Assembly: GCA_016217675.1 (NCBI GenBank)
Contig: JACRHC010000046.1
Location: 1 to 60,439 of the forward strand
Length of the DNA stretch: 60,439 bases
Source of the DNA: Nitrospirota bacterium
GTDB taxonomy: Bacteria; Nitrospirota; Thermodesulfovibrionia; Thermodesulfovibrionales; UBA6898
Direction of reading: 5' to 3'
Shown: in pieces, positions 38,166 to 48,033 of the stretch
How positions within the stretch are numbered: position 1 is the first letter of the stretch
Layout of the letters: each line of letters begins with the position of its first letter
Notes under the pieces: model-generated
Database searches by the model: none
Told to the model about the DNA's origin: nothing
The model's input: only the letters and a program-made list of their open reading frames with translations
Translations under genes and position numbers: made by a program

Positions 38166-40586
38166 TTATGTTTCCAGTATCTCCCGGATCTTCTTTTGGA
38201 GCAGTTCGACCCTAAAAGGTTTTTTGATAAATCCGTCAGGAGAAACAGCGTCCATGCCGGCAAGCGCCACTTTTTCATCATACCCGCTTGAGATGATCAC
38301 CTTCAGCCCCGGCTTCAGGGCCTTCAGTTCTTTAAAAAGGTCCCTGCCGCTCATGCCGGGCATCTGGATATCCAGTATGGCCAGCGTTATTGCCTCTTTT
38401 TCTTTCCTGAAGAGGTCAAGGGCTTCGCTGCCGCTGGCCGCAGCCACCACACGGTAACCGAAATGGGAGAGCATCTCATTAAGCAGTGTGGTTATCTGGG
38501 GCTCATCATCGACCACAAGTATCGCGGATGCAGAATCCTTTTCACCGGACAACCCGGCTGCTGTCTGCGAGACATCACCAACAGACCTCGGGAGATGAAT
38601 ATGGAATGCCGTGCCCTTTCCCTGGTCGCTCTGCACTGATATGCATCCCTTGTGGCTTTGAATGATGCCGGCGGCAGCGGCAAGACCAAGCCCCCGGCCG
38701 ATAAACTTTGTCGAAAAAAAAGGATCAAAGATGCGCAGATGAAGGTCCCGGGCGATCCCCGGCCCGGAATCGGTTATGACAAGATGGATATATTCGCCGG
38801 CCGGATGCTCATGTCTGAAGGTGGAACACTCCCATGCAGCATCTATCGTTTCATTGAATGCCTGGACCGTCAAACGTCCGCCGGTCTGTTCCATCGCTTC
38901 AAAGGCATTGGTAAAGAGGTTCATCAATGCCTGATTCAGCTGACCCGGATCTGCATCAACAGGCCATAAATCCCCCGGCAGATCAAGGTCAATAACAGCC
39001 TTCAGGGCATTCCCCTTGTGGACCATGGACAGCGCTTCTCTGATCGCTTTTTCGACCGGCATGACCTGCTGCCTGTACATGCCCCCTCTGGCATAAGCAA
39101 GGAGTTGACTGGTAAGCGCTGCCATACGTTCTGACGACTGGACAATATTTTCAGCAAGGGCCAGCTCTTTCTCTGACTTGCCCAGTCTTAATTTAAGCAG
39201 CTCTGCATTGCCTAACACGCTCATCAGGATATTGTTAAAATCATGCGCAATGCCTGCGGCAAGGGTCAGGATAGACTCTTCTTTTTGCTGCTGGGCCACT
39301 TTCGTACCCAGTCTGTCTTTGAGCTCCTCAAGCCTTATTTTCTCGGTAATATCCCGGCTTATTTCAATTATTCCTGAAACGCATCCTATCTCGTCAAAGA
39401 TCGGTGATGCAAGGATCTCAACAACGAATTCTTCCCCGTCTCGTCCCTTATGCTTATGGGTAACCGTAATGGGCTGCTGCTGTTCCGCTGCTGCCCTGAG
39501 CGGGCAGGGATGCTCTTGTCCTGAACAGGGAGCACAGCTCTGGTGAGATATCTGATAGCAGAACTGCGCTCCTGTGCCCGGACTGCCCCTGCTGCTCTTC
39601 TCACGGGCAGCCCTGTTCATCAGCTGCACCTGGTAAGAGGAATTGATTACCATAACCGGATCAGCTATGCCATCAATAATCGTCTGCAGGAAGGCCCGCT
39701 CATTTTCAGCTTCGAGTTGGGCCGCCTTCTGGGTAGTAATGTCGCGAGCAATATGGATAGATCCTCCCGGCTTCCCCTTCTCATTGAAATACGGCGTTAC
39801 AGAAACAAGAAAATATTTACCCGAGCTCTCCTCAAATATCTCTGAGGTCCTTTCCATTCCATCGCCAAGCATTATGGTATGAGGACAGAACGAAGGCGCT
39901 TTTTCCGTTTTATGTACAACCTTGTAGCAGACCTCCCCCACGGCGTCCTCTTCAGAAATTCCAAGGTCCTCGGCCATAGTCCTGTTCATACGCACAATAC
40001 GGTACTGGTCATCGATAATAGCGATCTTGTCAGGGACAGCATCAAAGGTCATCTTCCACTCATCCCTCGCTCTCCTGAGCATGAGCATATTCGTGGCATT
40101 CCTGATCGCTATAGCCGCCAGATTGCCCATATTCTGATAGACAAGCAGTTCATCTGCTGAAAATTCTCTCCTCTGAAGGACATGACCGATAAGCACGCCG
40201 AAAGGCTCCCCTTCCAGCATCATCGGCACGCATATGGCGGAACGGATATGTTTTTCAAAGACAATCGGTGGCACGGAAAATCTTGTTTCAGTATTAAAAT
40301 CAGATACGGTCTCAGGCCTTTTGGCTGTAATGACATGTGTAGAGAGCCCCTGCCCTTCTGTGAGAGAAAAAGTCCCTACGTAGGATTCAGGAAATCCGAC
40401 CGTATCACGAACGATAAGTTCTGATTTATCCTCGTTGAGAAGCATGAGTGTAGAAAAATCAAGGCCAAGGATCTCCTTTGCATGTTCCACGATTTTTCTG
40501 TAAAGAGGCTCCAGCTCAGTGGTTGACGTAATCTCCCGGAAGAACCTGAAGAAATCGTCCATCTGTCTTCCCTGCATTTCATTCAT
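38166..40586 (-). CDS. Hybrid histidine kinase (GAF-PAS-PAS-HisKA-HATPase-REC)
   Basis: An 806-residue cytoplasmic sensor. Order: GAF (about 25-165), PAS (about 175-290), PAS (about 300-420), dimerisation domain with phospho-His in LAAGIAHDFNNILMSVLG (about 447), ATPase domain (about 530-665) and a C-terminal receiver (about 685-806, VDDEP, LDIQMPGMSG, KKPF). Both PAS domains carry Cys/His clusters: CYKVVHKTEKAPSFCPH in the first and CYQISHQSCAPCSGQEHPCP in the second, suggesting metal, heme or Fe-S sensing. No membrane segment. It overlaps the response regulator gene by 8 bp, its likely partner. Confidence 0.88.
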   Translation of the reverse strand: MNEMQGRQMDDFFRFFREITSTTELEPLYRKIVEHAKEILGLDFSTLMLLNEDKSELIVRDTVGFPESYVGTFSLTEGQGLSTHVITAKRPETVSDFNTETRFSVPPIVFEKHIRSAICVPMMLEGEPFGVLIGHVLQRREFSADELLVYQNMGNLAAIAIRNATNMLMLRRARDEWKMTFDAVPDKIAIIDDQYRIVRMNRTMAEDLGISEEDAVGEVCYKVVHKTEKAPSFCPHTIMLGDGMERTSEIFEESSGKYFLVSVTPYFNEKGKPGGSIHIARDITTQKAAQLEAENERAFLQTIIDGIADPVMVINSSYQVQLMNRAAREKSSRGSPGTGAQFCYQISHQSCAPCSGQEHPCPLRAAAEQQQPITVTHKHKGRDGEEFVVEILASPIFDEIGCVSGIIEISRDITEKIRLEELKDRLGTKVAQQQKEESILTLAAGIAHDFNNILMSVLGNAELLKLRLGKSEKELALAENIVQSSERMAALTSQLLAYARGGMYRQQVMPVEKAIREALSMVHKGNALKAVIDLDLPGDLWPVDADPGQLNQALMNLFTNAFEAMEQTGGRLTVQAFNETIDAAWECSTFRHEHPAGEYIHLVITDSGPGIARDLHLRIFDPFFSTKFIGRGLGLAAAAGIIQSHKGCISVQSDQGKGTAFHIHLPRSVGDVSQTAAGLSGEKDSASAILVVDDEPQITTLLNEMLSHFGYRVVAAASGSEALDLFRKEKEAITLAILDIQMPGMSGRDLFKELKALKPGLKVIISSGYDEKVALAGMDAVSPDGFIKKPFRVELLQKKIREILET

Positions 40587-41121
40587 GGTCTGGATTGCCC
40601 TTCAGTTCAGCCTTATCAGAGGGAAGTTTGCCCTTCAGCTTCTGAATCTCTTCCTGCAGGTCAGCCATGCGCTGGGAGACCTCATTCTGCAGGCCGTCTA
40701 TGATCTCCCTCGATATCTCATGAAACTCCAGTTCCCGCTTGCGTGTCTCAGTGAACTCCCTCCGAATGTGCTGCACCCTCACAATAAGCTCCCGAAAAGA
40801 GAACGGCTTTTTGATAAAGTCCGCAGCGCCGGCATCTATCGCTTTTTTAAATGAATCGTCTTCACTGTACCCGGTCATCACAATGACCGGCATGTTCGGA
40901 TAGGCATTTCGTGCCTCTGTTGTCAGTCTGAATCCATCCATGCCGGGCATCACAACGTCCGTGATCATGAAGTCAAAGGAATTCGTCTGCAGGATTCCGA
41001 GTGCTGCGCCGGCACTCGAAGCGATCTTGCAGGAATAGCCTTCAGAGACAAAGCAGTCCTTCAGCATTCCCAGGATCGAATCATCATCGTCAACAACCAG
41101 CACAGAGAGTTTTTCCTCCAT
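40579..41121 (-). CDS. Response regulator (receiver plus coiled-coil tail)
   Basis: A 180-residue protein. The receiver domain (about 5-120) has VDDDDS, MITDVVMPGMDG with phospho-Asp (about 55) and IKKPFS (about 105). The rest (about 125-175) is a charged helix with no DNA-binding or enzymatic domain. It probably works as a phosphoryl shuttle or protein-interaction switch with the hybrid kinase encoded next to it (8-bp overlap). Confidence 0.88.
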   Translation of the reverse strand: MEEKLSVLVVDDDDSILGMLKDCFVSEGYSCKIASSAGAALGILQTNSFDFMITDVVMPGMDGFRLTTEARNAYPNMPVIVMTGYSEDDSFKKAIDAGAADFIKKPFSFRELIVRVQHIRREFTETRKRELEFHEISREIIDGLQNEVSQRMADLQEEIQKLKGKLPSDKAELKGNPDHE

Positions 41122-41129
41122 TGCGCCCC

Positions 41130-41858
41130 CTACGTGACCGAAAAACCTGCATCCTCAAGATAGAGACGGCGAATGAACTCTTTCAGTGATACCCTGTCCG
41201 GTTCGGGCATCTCGACAAACTCAATACCAACCTCATAGCGGGAAAGATCAGCAGGAGATACGATGCAGGACGCAACCCTTCCGGTGAACGAAAGATGCAG
41301 GTCCCCCGGGAGGGTTATCCCCATATGAAGCCGGGTGTCAGACTCAAGGCTGTGGCTGCTCTCTATAAGCAGGCCGCCCAGACTCAGCTTTATTACCCGG
41401 TATGTCTCGGCAATGTTCAGCACAGCCGTTTCCTTTGTGTCCACGTGAAACCTGATGTTGCACCTGAGCCCGCTCATCTCATGCACCTTCACCTGCTTAT
41501 GCGTTTCAAGGAGGTGAGAAGAGATGAATTTAATCAGATCTGTTATGGTTTCCTGCTGCAGGTCGAAGAACTGCAGACCTGCAGCATATTTCAGATGGCC
41601 ATGCTCATCCTCTGCCCCTGCTGCTTCGTTCTCCATACACCAGATAACGGTCCCCCGGATCGGCAGGTCCACGTCATTGTCAAGGATCCTCAGAGAATAT
41701 TCCTTTCCCATGTCCAGTTTTCTGTCCGTGATCAGGGAGGCCCCGGTTATGCTGATGTCATTGATAACAATCTCGCTGGCAAAGACAGCGTTGCCCCTGA
41801 TATCCATGACATCTACGCTAAAGCGTCTATGTCGTCTCTTATTGCTGAATGGTGTCAT
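41130..41858 (-). CDS. Tandem PilZ-domain protein
   Basis: A 242-residue protein with two PilZ-type domains. The first has NKRRHRRFSVDV (about 6-17) and NDISITGASLIT (about 32), the RxxxR...D/NxSxxG c-di-GMP-binding pattern. The second (about 125-240) has the beta barrel but a weaker signature (KLSLGGLLIESS). It likely relays c-di-GMP levels to motility or surface processes. It is 8 bp upstream of a response regulator gene on the same strand, so c-di-GMP and phosphorelay signalling share a transcript. Confidence 0.8.
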   Translation of the reverse strand: MTPFSNKRRHRRFSVDVMDIRGNAVFASEIVINDISITGASLITDRKLDMGKEYSLRILDNDVDLPIRGTVIWCMENEAAGAEDEHGHLKYAAGLQFFDLQQETITDLIKFISSHLLETHKQVKVHEMSGLRCNIRFHVDTKETAVLNIAETYRVIKLSLGGLLIESSHSLESDTRLHMGITLPGDLHLSFTGRVASCIVSPADLSRYEVGIEFVEMPEPDRVSLKEFIRRLYLEDAGFSVT

Positions 41859-41889
41859 ACGTGTATTCTCCCATGAATTATGAAAACGC

Positions 41890-42648
41890 TCAATTATTAT
41901 TTTCTGAAGGGGCCTTTGCCCTCAAATAACGACTTCCTGTCCAGATAAGGACCGCGGCAAAAACGATCCGCAGGGCTGCTTCGGGCAGATAGTGCGCAAG
42001 AGTCCCTCCAAGATACGTGCCGACCAGGATTCCGGGGATGAGTCCTGCAAGCAATGCTCCCTCAACATTGCCGAGCTTCCGGTGTGTATAGGCGCCTGCC
42101 CCGCCTGCAGGCACCATGGCAAGAAGCGATGTGCCCTGGCTGACATGCTGGCCCATCCCCGCAAGCAGGACCATTGCCGGCACCATGATCGTGCCGCCGC
42201 CAACTCCCATCATACCTGAAAGGAAACCGGTAAAGACACCGGTCAGCAGCAGGATGACCGCCTTATACCAGCCCGCATCCGACAGCACAAGACCGGGCAG
42301 ATAGGGTTTTATGAGCAGGAGGAGAGAGACAATAATCAGAAAGCCGCCAAAGGAGCGCTTCAGTCTCCACTCCGGCAGCGCATGGGCAAACTTCGCTCCT
42401 GCCCTTGCCGTAAAGACAGCAGTGACGGCAAGGAGGGCAGACGCAGCCACATCAACAGAACCCTTCAGGAAATAGGTCATTGCACCTGCGATGCCGGTAA
42501 AGACCAGTGCAACAAGACTTGTACCATGCGCCTTGTGCTGGGTGAGCTTTTTGATACTTACCATCAGCGGGATCATGATAACGCCGCCGCCCAGGCCGAC
42601 CAGCCCGCCGAACATGCCTGCTATGAGACCGATAAGAAAATTCATCAT
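41890..42648 (-). CDS. TauE/SafE-family sulfite exporter-like permease
   Basis: A 252-residue membrane protein from ATG 42648 (MMNFLIG). The frame runs up to 42720 but would then add a hydrophilic lead without support. It has about eight hydrophobic segments and two related halves, each with the Gly-rich motif: GGLVGLGGGVIMIPL (N half) and GMMGVGGGTIMVPAM (C half), diagnostic for TauE/SafE/YfcA. It moves sulfite, sulfoacetate or other organic anions across the inner membrane; substrate unknown. A TATAAT lies about 15 bp before the chosen ATG. Confidence 0.86.
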   Translation of the reverse strand: MMNFLIGLIAGMFGGLVGLGGGVIMIPLMVSIKKLTQHKAHGTSLVALVFTGIAGAMTYFLKGSVDVAASALLAVTAVFTARAGAKFAHALPEWRLKRSFGGFLIIVSLLLLIKPYLPGLVLSDAGWYKAVILLLTGVFTGFLSGMMGVGGGTIMVPAMVLLAGMGQHVSQGTSLLAMVPAGGAGAYTHRKLGNVEGALLAGLIPGILVGTYLGGTLAHYLPEAALRIVFAAVLIWTGSRYLRAKAPSENNN

Positions 42649-42721
42649 ATTGCCGGAAATTATAACAGAATGGCATTCCGGATTTTCTCCCGACTGCAGC
42701 CTTATGATATGATTCGTCATT

Positions 42722-44005
42722 GTGCGCAGACGAATTTATATCATCTCTCCCTGCCGGAAGGAAGACATCTGGAGAAAGCGGCGGGCAACCTTTGTGCTCC
42801 CCCAGATGTCCCTGGCCATACTCGCATCCCTGACACCGGACAGGTTCGAGGTCAGGGTCACGGACGAGCTTGTGGATGACATTGATTTCGACTATCCTGC
42901 CGACCTTGTTGCCATCTCGACCAATTCGACCAATGCGCCGCGCGCGTACGAGGTGGCAAAGCAATTCAGGGAAAGGGGAACGAAGATCATTATGGGAGGC
43001 ATCCATCCATCGGTCATGCCTGATGAAGTACTTCAGCATGCTGATGCCCTTCTCATCGGCGAGGCAGAGGAGATCTGGCAGAAGATCCTCGATGACTTCC
43101 TTTCCGGCAATCTGGAACAGATCTACCGGTGTACGACCTATCCTGCCCCTGAGAGCATCCCATCAGGCAGGTGGGACCTCATTCATCAAAAACGCTACTA
43201 TGTGCCCCGCACGTTTCAGACATCGCGCGGCTGCCCTTACGGCTGCTCCTTCTGTTCATCAACCCAGTTTTTCGGCACAAAACAGCGCTGCCGTCCGATT
43301 GGTAATATTATCTCGGAACTCAAGGCTTATAAAGGACGGCTTGCCGTATTCATTGATGACAACATTGTTGGAAATACCATGTATGCCAAAGAACTCTTCA
43401 GGGCACTGAAACCCTTAAAGCAGAGATGGGTCGCCCAATCATCCATAGACATTGCACAAGACAATGAGCTATTGCGGCTTGCAGCAGAGAGCGGCTGCGC
43501 AGGCCTGCTCATAGGCTTTGAGAGTGTTAATGCCAGAAACTCAACAGACGTAAAAAAACTGAGGAAGGCGGAACAGTATGCTGAGTATGTGAGGGAGATC
43601 AGGGCAGCCGGCATCGGTGTGCATGGCTCCTTCATCTTCGGCTTTGACCATGACACGCCTGATATCTTCGACAGCACCATCGATTTCGTCATGAAGAACC
43701 GGCTCGAAGTCGCGAACTTCTGCAAGCTCACCCCCTTCCCCGGGACAAGGCTTTTTGAAGAAATGTCAGCAGAAGGAAGGATCCTGCACCAAAACTGGGA
43801 AAAATACGACCGGTATCATATCGTCTTTAAACCAAAGAACATCTCGGCAGAGGAACTGCACCAAAAGACTCTTGAGGCATACATGAAGACCTATTCGCTC
43901 GGTTCTATACTGAAGAGAATGCCCCCGAAGTTACAGAACATCCTGCCTTATTTTGCGATGAACATCAGCTACCGGCTGGGATCAAAGCGTTTAAGGAGAT
44001 CCTGA
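42722..44005 (+). CDS. B12-binding radical SAM protein
   Basis: A 427-residue protein with GTG start at 42722, divergent from the TauE-like gene. An N-terminal cobalamin-binding domain (about 20-130, with GGIHPSVMPDE) is followed by a radical SAM domain whose cluster motif is CPYGCSFC (about 174-181) and a C-terminal segment with LTPFPGTRLFEEM. Class B radical SAM enzymes of this layout methylate or rearrange lipids, antibiotics and cofactors, including hopanoids. A relative of similar length is encoded at 52854. The 3' end overlaps the convergent lipoprotein gene by 37 bp. Confidence 0.85.
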   Translation: MRRRIYIISPCRKEDIWRKRRATFVLPQMSLAILASLTPDRFEVRVTDELVDDIDFDYPADLVAISTNSTNAPRAYEVAKQFRERGTKIIMGGIHPSVMPDEVLQHADALLIGEAEEIWQKILDDFLSGNLEQIYRCTTYPAPESIPSGRWDLIHQKRYYVPRTFQTSRGCPYGCSFCSSTQFFGTKQRCRPIGNIISELKAYKGRLAVFIDDNIVGNTMYAKELFRALKPLKQRWVAQSSIDIAQDNELLRLAAESGCAGLLIGFESVNARNSTDVKKLRKAEQYAEYVREIRAAGIGVHGSFIFGFDHDTPDIFDSTIDFVMKNRLEVANFCKLTPFPGTRLFEEMSAEGRILHQNWEKYDRYHIVFKPKNISAEELHQKTLEAYMKTYSLGSILKRMPPKLQNILPYFAMNISYRLGSKRLRRS

Positions 44006-44757
44006 AAAGGCAGCACCTTCTTATCAGTATGTTCGATCTCTTTAAAATATTCGGAAGGGATCTCCGTATCATATTCCGGCTCCTGAAGCGTAATATGCAT
44101 TTCCGTGCTGTTGCCAAATGATAGTTTTGTCTTTTCCGGCACCTTCCTGTTAAAACCGTCAAAATCGATCGTTATGACTGCCTCACCTTCCTTGTAGACA
44201 ATGATGCGCCTGTTCAGGAGATAGGTCCTGTCAAAGAAATATTTCATTACAGGCATTGCTGTCGTTTCAGCAACGTCGAATGCAAGAAGGGCGTAAGAGT
44301 CCCCTTCCTCCTGCATGGTGTACCGGAACTTCCCATTCAGCAGCGATGAGAACGATATCTCAGGAGACCTCATCTCGTAGAGCATATTTTTAGGCGGCAG
44401 GTAGACCTGCAGCATATCTTTTGCGATCAGGAACTCCATCATGGTAATGCCAAAAGGACCGAAGAAGCTGGTCTTCAGTGAGTCAGGCGTCTGATAGCCA
44501 AAGACACCGCTGAAACTGCCTGAAGGCTCCCCGTCTTTGAATATCCTGACGTCAGTCAGTGCCTTGAGCGTCTTTGTGTCCCTGAACCCGATCGAATTCT
44601 TCAGGACCTGAATAGTTACAGGGCCTGTGTAGGGCTCAAGCTCAGGCTGGCGGACAAGCTCTTTTGGAGCGCAGGCAGTGCCGAGCGTCATGGCGAGGAC
44701 TACGCCAAACAATGCCGGCAGCCATGACCAGGAGCGATACAGGGAGAAGGGCTGCAT
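43969..44757 (-). CDS. DUF4292/LolB-like lipoprotein
   Basis: A protein of about 262 residues from the ATG at 44757. The N-terminal hydrophobic segment ends in LGTACAPKE, a lipobox with the lipidated Cys. The mature part is strand-rich (SSLLNGKFRYTMQEEGDS and YLLNRRIIVYKEGEAVITID), like the half-barrel LolA/LolB fold used to carry lipoproteins or lipids. An upstream ATG at 44790 is possible. It may handle a lipid made by nearby radical SAM enzymes, but that is speculative. Confidence 0.68.
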   Translation of the reverse strand: MQPFSLYRSWSWLPALFGVVLAMTLGTACAPKELVRQPELEPYTGPVTIQVLKNSIGFRDTKTLKALTDVRIFKDGEPSGSFSGVFGYQTPDSLKTSFFGPFGITMMEFLIAKDMLQVYLPPKNMLYEMRSPEISFSSLLNGKFRYTMQEEGDSYALLAFDVAETTAMPVMKYFFDRTYLLNRRIIVYKEGEAVITIDFDGFNRKVPEKTKLSFGNSTEMHITLQEPEYDTEIPSEYFKEIEHTDKKVLPFQDLLKRFDPSR

Positions 44758-44921
44758 CCAAAACATGGTTGATAGTATCAAAGTTCCCATATATTAAGAA
44801 AGTCATACAAAATATTTCGCTCCTCCCCCCCCAGAGTCAGCCCAATCAAGGAAATTGACCATGACCAGAATGATTTGTCATTGATTAAGGTACTGTTTAT
44901 GGGATATTTTAGTAACACGAC

Positions 44922-47228
44922 ATGAAAATAAGCCGCAGACTGCTCTCAGGAAATATCGTCATTATCGTGCTGGTCATTGCTATCGGCATTTTCGGTCTTC
45001 TCTCAAGAGGGGATATTGTAAGGTCTTTCGAAAGCGCAGAGAAACATTTCAGGAGCATCATTACTTCTGCGACCGAAGTCTCGAGCTATGCCAAGAGGGC
45101 AGAAGGCCATCTGCTCCTTTTCCTGACCTTCCATAACAATGATGACAGGGAGCGCTTTTTCGAGCGCTATAATTCTCTCATCGAGGAGATCAAGGTCCTG
45201 GATCTTGCGGTGAAGGTGCCGGTGGCGAGGGAGTTGGTGCAGAAGATCGGGGCAGGAGCAGAAAGGTTTCTTCCTGCAGGGGAGTCTCTGCTGAAGGCCT
45301 ATGACAGGGACATGGCGCTCTCCGGAAGATTCGTTCCGGATAAATACGAAACAGAAATCAGGTCGTTTAATGAGATCGCCTCTGAAATACGTCAACGCGG
45401 CGTGGACCTGGCAATCGCTGAGGCTGTGTTGAGCGAGAACGCCCATAGGACTGCACTGAAGAAAGCGGCAAACTTTCAGTTATACGGCCTTGCGATCATT
45501 CTCGGGGGGGTCATCATTGCGCTGATCCAGGGCTACGTGTTTTCGAAGAAGATAGCCCTTCCCCTCCTGGAACTGAAGGATAATGTCGCTGAAGTATCCA
45601 AAGGAAACCTTGACGTGATCATGCATTATCACTCAAAAGATGAGATCGGTGAACTCACCTCCTCCTTCAACACTATGACCACTGCCCTGAAGGAATCGCA
45701 CCATGCCCTCATCTCGGAAAAAGAGCGCCTTCTGGTCACTCTCCGATCGATCGGTGACGGCGTCATCACAACGGATATTCAGGGGAAGGTCGTTCTCATC
45801 AATACCGTGGCAGAGGCCCTGACCGGCTGGACGCAGAAAGAGGCTTCAGGAAGACCCCTCACGGAGATATTCTCCTCCATGAATAAAAAGACCCGGGAGG
45901 TTTGTGAAAACCCGTTGGAACGGGTATTACGATCCGGAAAGATTACTGAGCTTAGCGACGATACGGCCCTGATAAGCAAAGATGGGAATGAACGATCGAT
46001 TGCCGAAAGCGGCGCGCCGATCCTGGATGAGGAGGGGCAGATCATCGGTGCAGTTCTGGTGTTTCGCGATATTACAGAGAAGCGAAGGATGGAAGATGAA
46101 CTCTTAAAAGCAAGGAATATAGAATCCCTCGGCATCCTCGCAGGCGGCATCGCCCACGATTTCAATAATATCCTCGTGGGCATACTCGGCAATGTGTCCC
46201 TGGCAGTAAGGAAACTCGAGAAGGAGGATAAAGAAAAGGTCCGGGAAAGACTGACAGGAGTCGAACATGCAGCGCTTCGGGCAAAGGATCTGGCCTATCA
46301 ACTGCTTACGTTTTCAAGGGGCGGTGCGCCATTGCTGAAGACGACCTTTATCAGCGGGCTGATCATGGACTCTACCAAGTTTGCGTTGGCTGGCTCGAAC
46401 ATGATCTGCAGCTACTCCTTCCCCGAGGACCTCTGGCCTGTTGACATTGACAGGGGCCAGCTCAGTCAGGTGATTCACAACCTGATCATCAATGCAAAGT
46501 GGGCCATGCCTGAAGGAGGCACCGTTGAACTAAAGGCAGAGAATCTCGTTATCCCCGAGGGAGCAGCGGCGCCTGCGCTTCTGCCCGCCGGCGCGTATGT
46601 CAAAGTCTCCATGAAAGATGAGGGGATAGGTATTCCGGCCGAAAATCTCCAGAAGATATTCGATCCCTATTTTACCACCAGGGGAAAGGGTTCAGGCCTC
46701 GGCCTTGCAACTGCGTACTCTATCATGAAGAGGCATCATGGCCTGATCACTGCCGATTCTTCTGCAGATCAGGGAACAACATTCCATCTCTATCTGCCTG
46801 CATCTGACAAGGCAGTAAGCCCTGAAGTTGAGGAGGCCGGATTCGAGGCCGGCAACGGAAGAGTTCTCCTTATGGATGATGATGAGGTCGTCAGGGATGT
46901 CACCCAGAATATGCTCATTGATCTTGGATATGAAATAGTGCTTTCAACTAACGGCACTGAAGCGATAGAGCTCTATCAGGAGGCAATGAGGACCAGCCGG
47001 CCTTTTGCTGCGATCATTCTTGACCTGACGATCCCGGGCGGAATGGGGGGCAAGGAGACCATCCAGGAAATCCTCAGGATCGATCCGGGTGTCAAAGCCA
47101 TTGTAGCAAGCGGGTACTCTGCAGACCCGGTCATGGCGGATTTTGGTAACTATGGCTTCAGGGATGTGCTGAAAAAACCCTATAGTCTTCAGGAGATCAG
47201 CAACGCGCTGCAGAAGGTCATCGGCTGA
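44922..47228 (+). CDS. Membrane hybrid histidine kinase (HAMP-PAS-HisKA-HATPase-REC)
   Basis: A 768-residue sensor kinase. Two membrane segments (about 10-30 and 185-205) enclose a helical periplasmic sensor domain. HAMP (about 205-260), PAS (about 270-385), dimerisation domain with LAGGIAHDFNNILVGILG (His about 408), ATPase with DEGIGIPAENLQKIFDPYF (about 565-583) and a receiver (about 645-768, LMDDDEV, ILDLTIPGGMGG, KKPY). Similar in kinase and receiver to the 38166 kinase, but the input half is different. The signal is unknown; no partner regulator follows, since the next gene is creB. Confidence 0.88.
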   Translation: MKISRRLLSGNIVIIVLVIAIGIFGLLSRGDIVRSFESAEKHFRSIITSATEVSSYAKRAEGHLLLFLTFHNNDDRERFFERYNSLIEEIKVLDLAVKVPVARELVQKIGAGAERFLPAGESLLKAYDRDMALSGRFVPDKYETEIRSFNEIASEIRQRGVDLAIAEAVLSENAHRTALKKAANFQLYGLAIILGGVIIALIQGYVFSKKIALPLLELKDNVAEVSKGNLDVIMHYHSKDEIGELTSSFNTMTTALKESHHALISEKERLLVTLRSIGDGVITTDIQGKVVLINTVAEALTGWTQKEASGRPLTEIFSSMNKKTREVCENPLERVLRSGKITELSDDTALISKDGNERSIAESGAPILDEEGQIIGAVLVFRDITEKRRMEDELLKARNIESLGILAGGIAHDFNNILVGILGNVSLAVRKLEKEDKEKVRERLTGVEHAALRAKDLAYQLLTFSRGGAPLLKTTFISGLIMDSTKFALAGSNMICSYSFPEDLWPVDIDRGQLSQVIHNLIINAKWAMPEGGTVELKAENLVIPEGAAAPALLPAGAYVKVSMKDEGIGIPAENLQKIFDPYFTTRGKGSGLGLATAYSIMKRHHGLITADSSADQGTTFHLYLPASDKAVSPEVEEAGFEAGNGRVLLMDDDEVVRDVTQNMLIDLGYEIVLSTNGTEAIELYQEAMRTSRPFAAIILDLTIPGGMGGKETIQEILRIDPGVKAIVASGYSADPVMADFGNYGFRDVLKKPYSLQEISNALQKVIG

Positions 47229-47344
47229 CAATATATTATTCAATTACCTCTCTCTCACTTAATCAGAATATTACTGCTTTTTCAGGGGCAGACAGTTTAA
47301 GATAACCTCGTTCTCATGGCACTTCAGTCGAGGGGATATAGACG

Positions 47345-48031
47345 ATGAAGAAAATACTGGTAGTTGAAGATGAGCCATCCATCCTGGACAATGTTTTGTA
47401 CGCCCTCCAAACAGAGGGCTTTGAGCCCCTCTCAGCCGGGACCGGCCAGGAGGCCAGAGAAATCCTTCAGAATACCGATGTCTCCCTTGTAGTTCTTGAT
47501 ATTGGCCTTCCCGATGTGAGCGGTTTTGATCTTCTTCGTGAGATCCGCAGCAAATCAACAGTGTCGGTAATAATTCTGACAGCCAGATCCACAGAGATCG
47601 ATAAGGTCGTCGGTCTCGAGCTGGGTGCAGATGATTATATGGTGAAACCCTTCAGTCCGAGGGAGCTCACAGCCCGGATTCGAGCCGTAATGAGACGGCC
47701 ATCTTCCCTCAAGGAGGGAACCTCCTGCAATAATGCGGAAGCGGCCTGTCCTTTTGAACTGGACGAAAGCCGCTGTTTGATTCGCTACCATGGTGTGGGT
47801 CTTGATCTTGCGCGGTACGAATACCGGCTTCTCGGTGTGCTGATACGGAACCCCGGGCGGGTATTTTCGCGCGAGCAACTTATCCAGCGAATATCGGAGG
47901 ACCCGGACATGAGTCTTGACCGATCCATCGACACCCACATCAAGACTATTCGCCAGAAACTCAAGTCCCTGCGTTGCGACGAAGATCCCATCATCACGCA
48001 CCGGGGGATCGGTTATTCGCTGAAGGAATAA
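47345..48031 (+). CDS. creB: CreB-type response regulator
   Basis: A 228-residue OmpR-family transcription factor: receiver with VEDEPS, VVLDIGLPDVSG (phospho-Asp about 53) and MVKPFSPREL (Lys about 102), then a winged-helix domain with RYEYRLLGVLIRNPGRVFSREQL and RSIDTHIKTIRQKL. It is followed 2 bp later by a CreC-like kinase and then by creD, and a phased TTCAC array before creD matches the CreB (cre-tag) box. Together these name it with good confidence. Confidence 0.88.
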   Translation: MKKILVVEDEPSILDNVLYALQTEGFEPLSAGTGQEAREILQNTDVSLVVLDIGLPDVSGFDLLREIRSKSTVSVIILTARSTEIDKVVGLELGADDYMVKPFSPRELTARIRAVMRRPSSLKEGTSCNNAEAACPFELDESRCLIRYHGVGLDLARYEYRLLGVLIRNPGRVFSREQLIQRISEDPDMSLDRSIDTHIKTIRQKLKSLRCDEDPIITHRGIGYSLKE

Positions 48032-48033
48032 TA

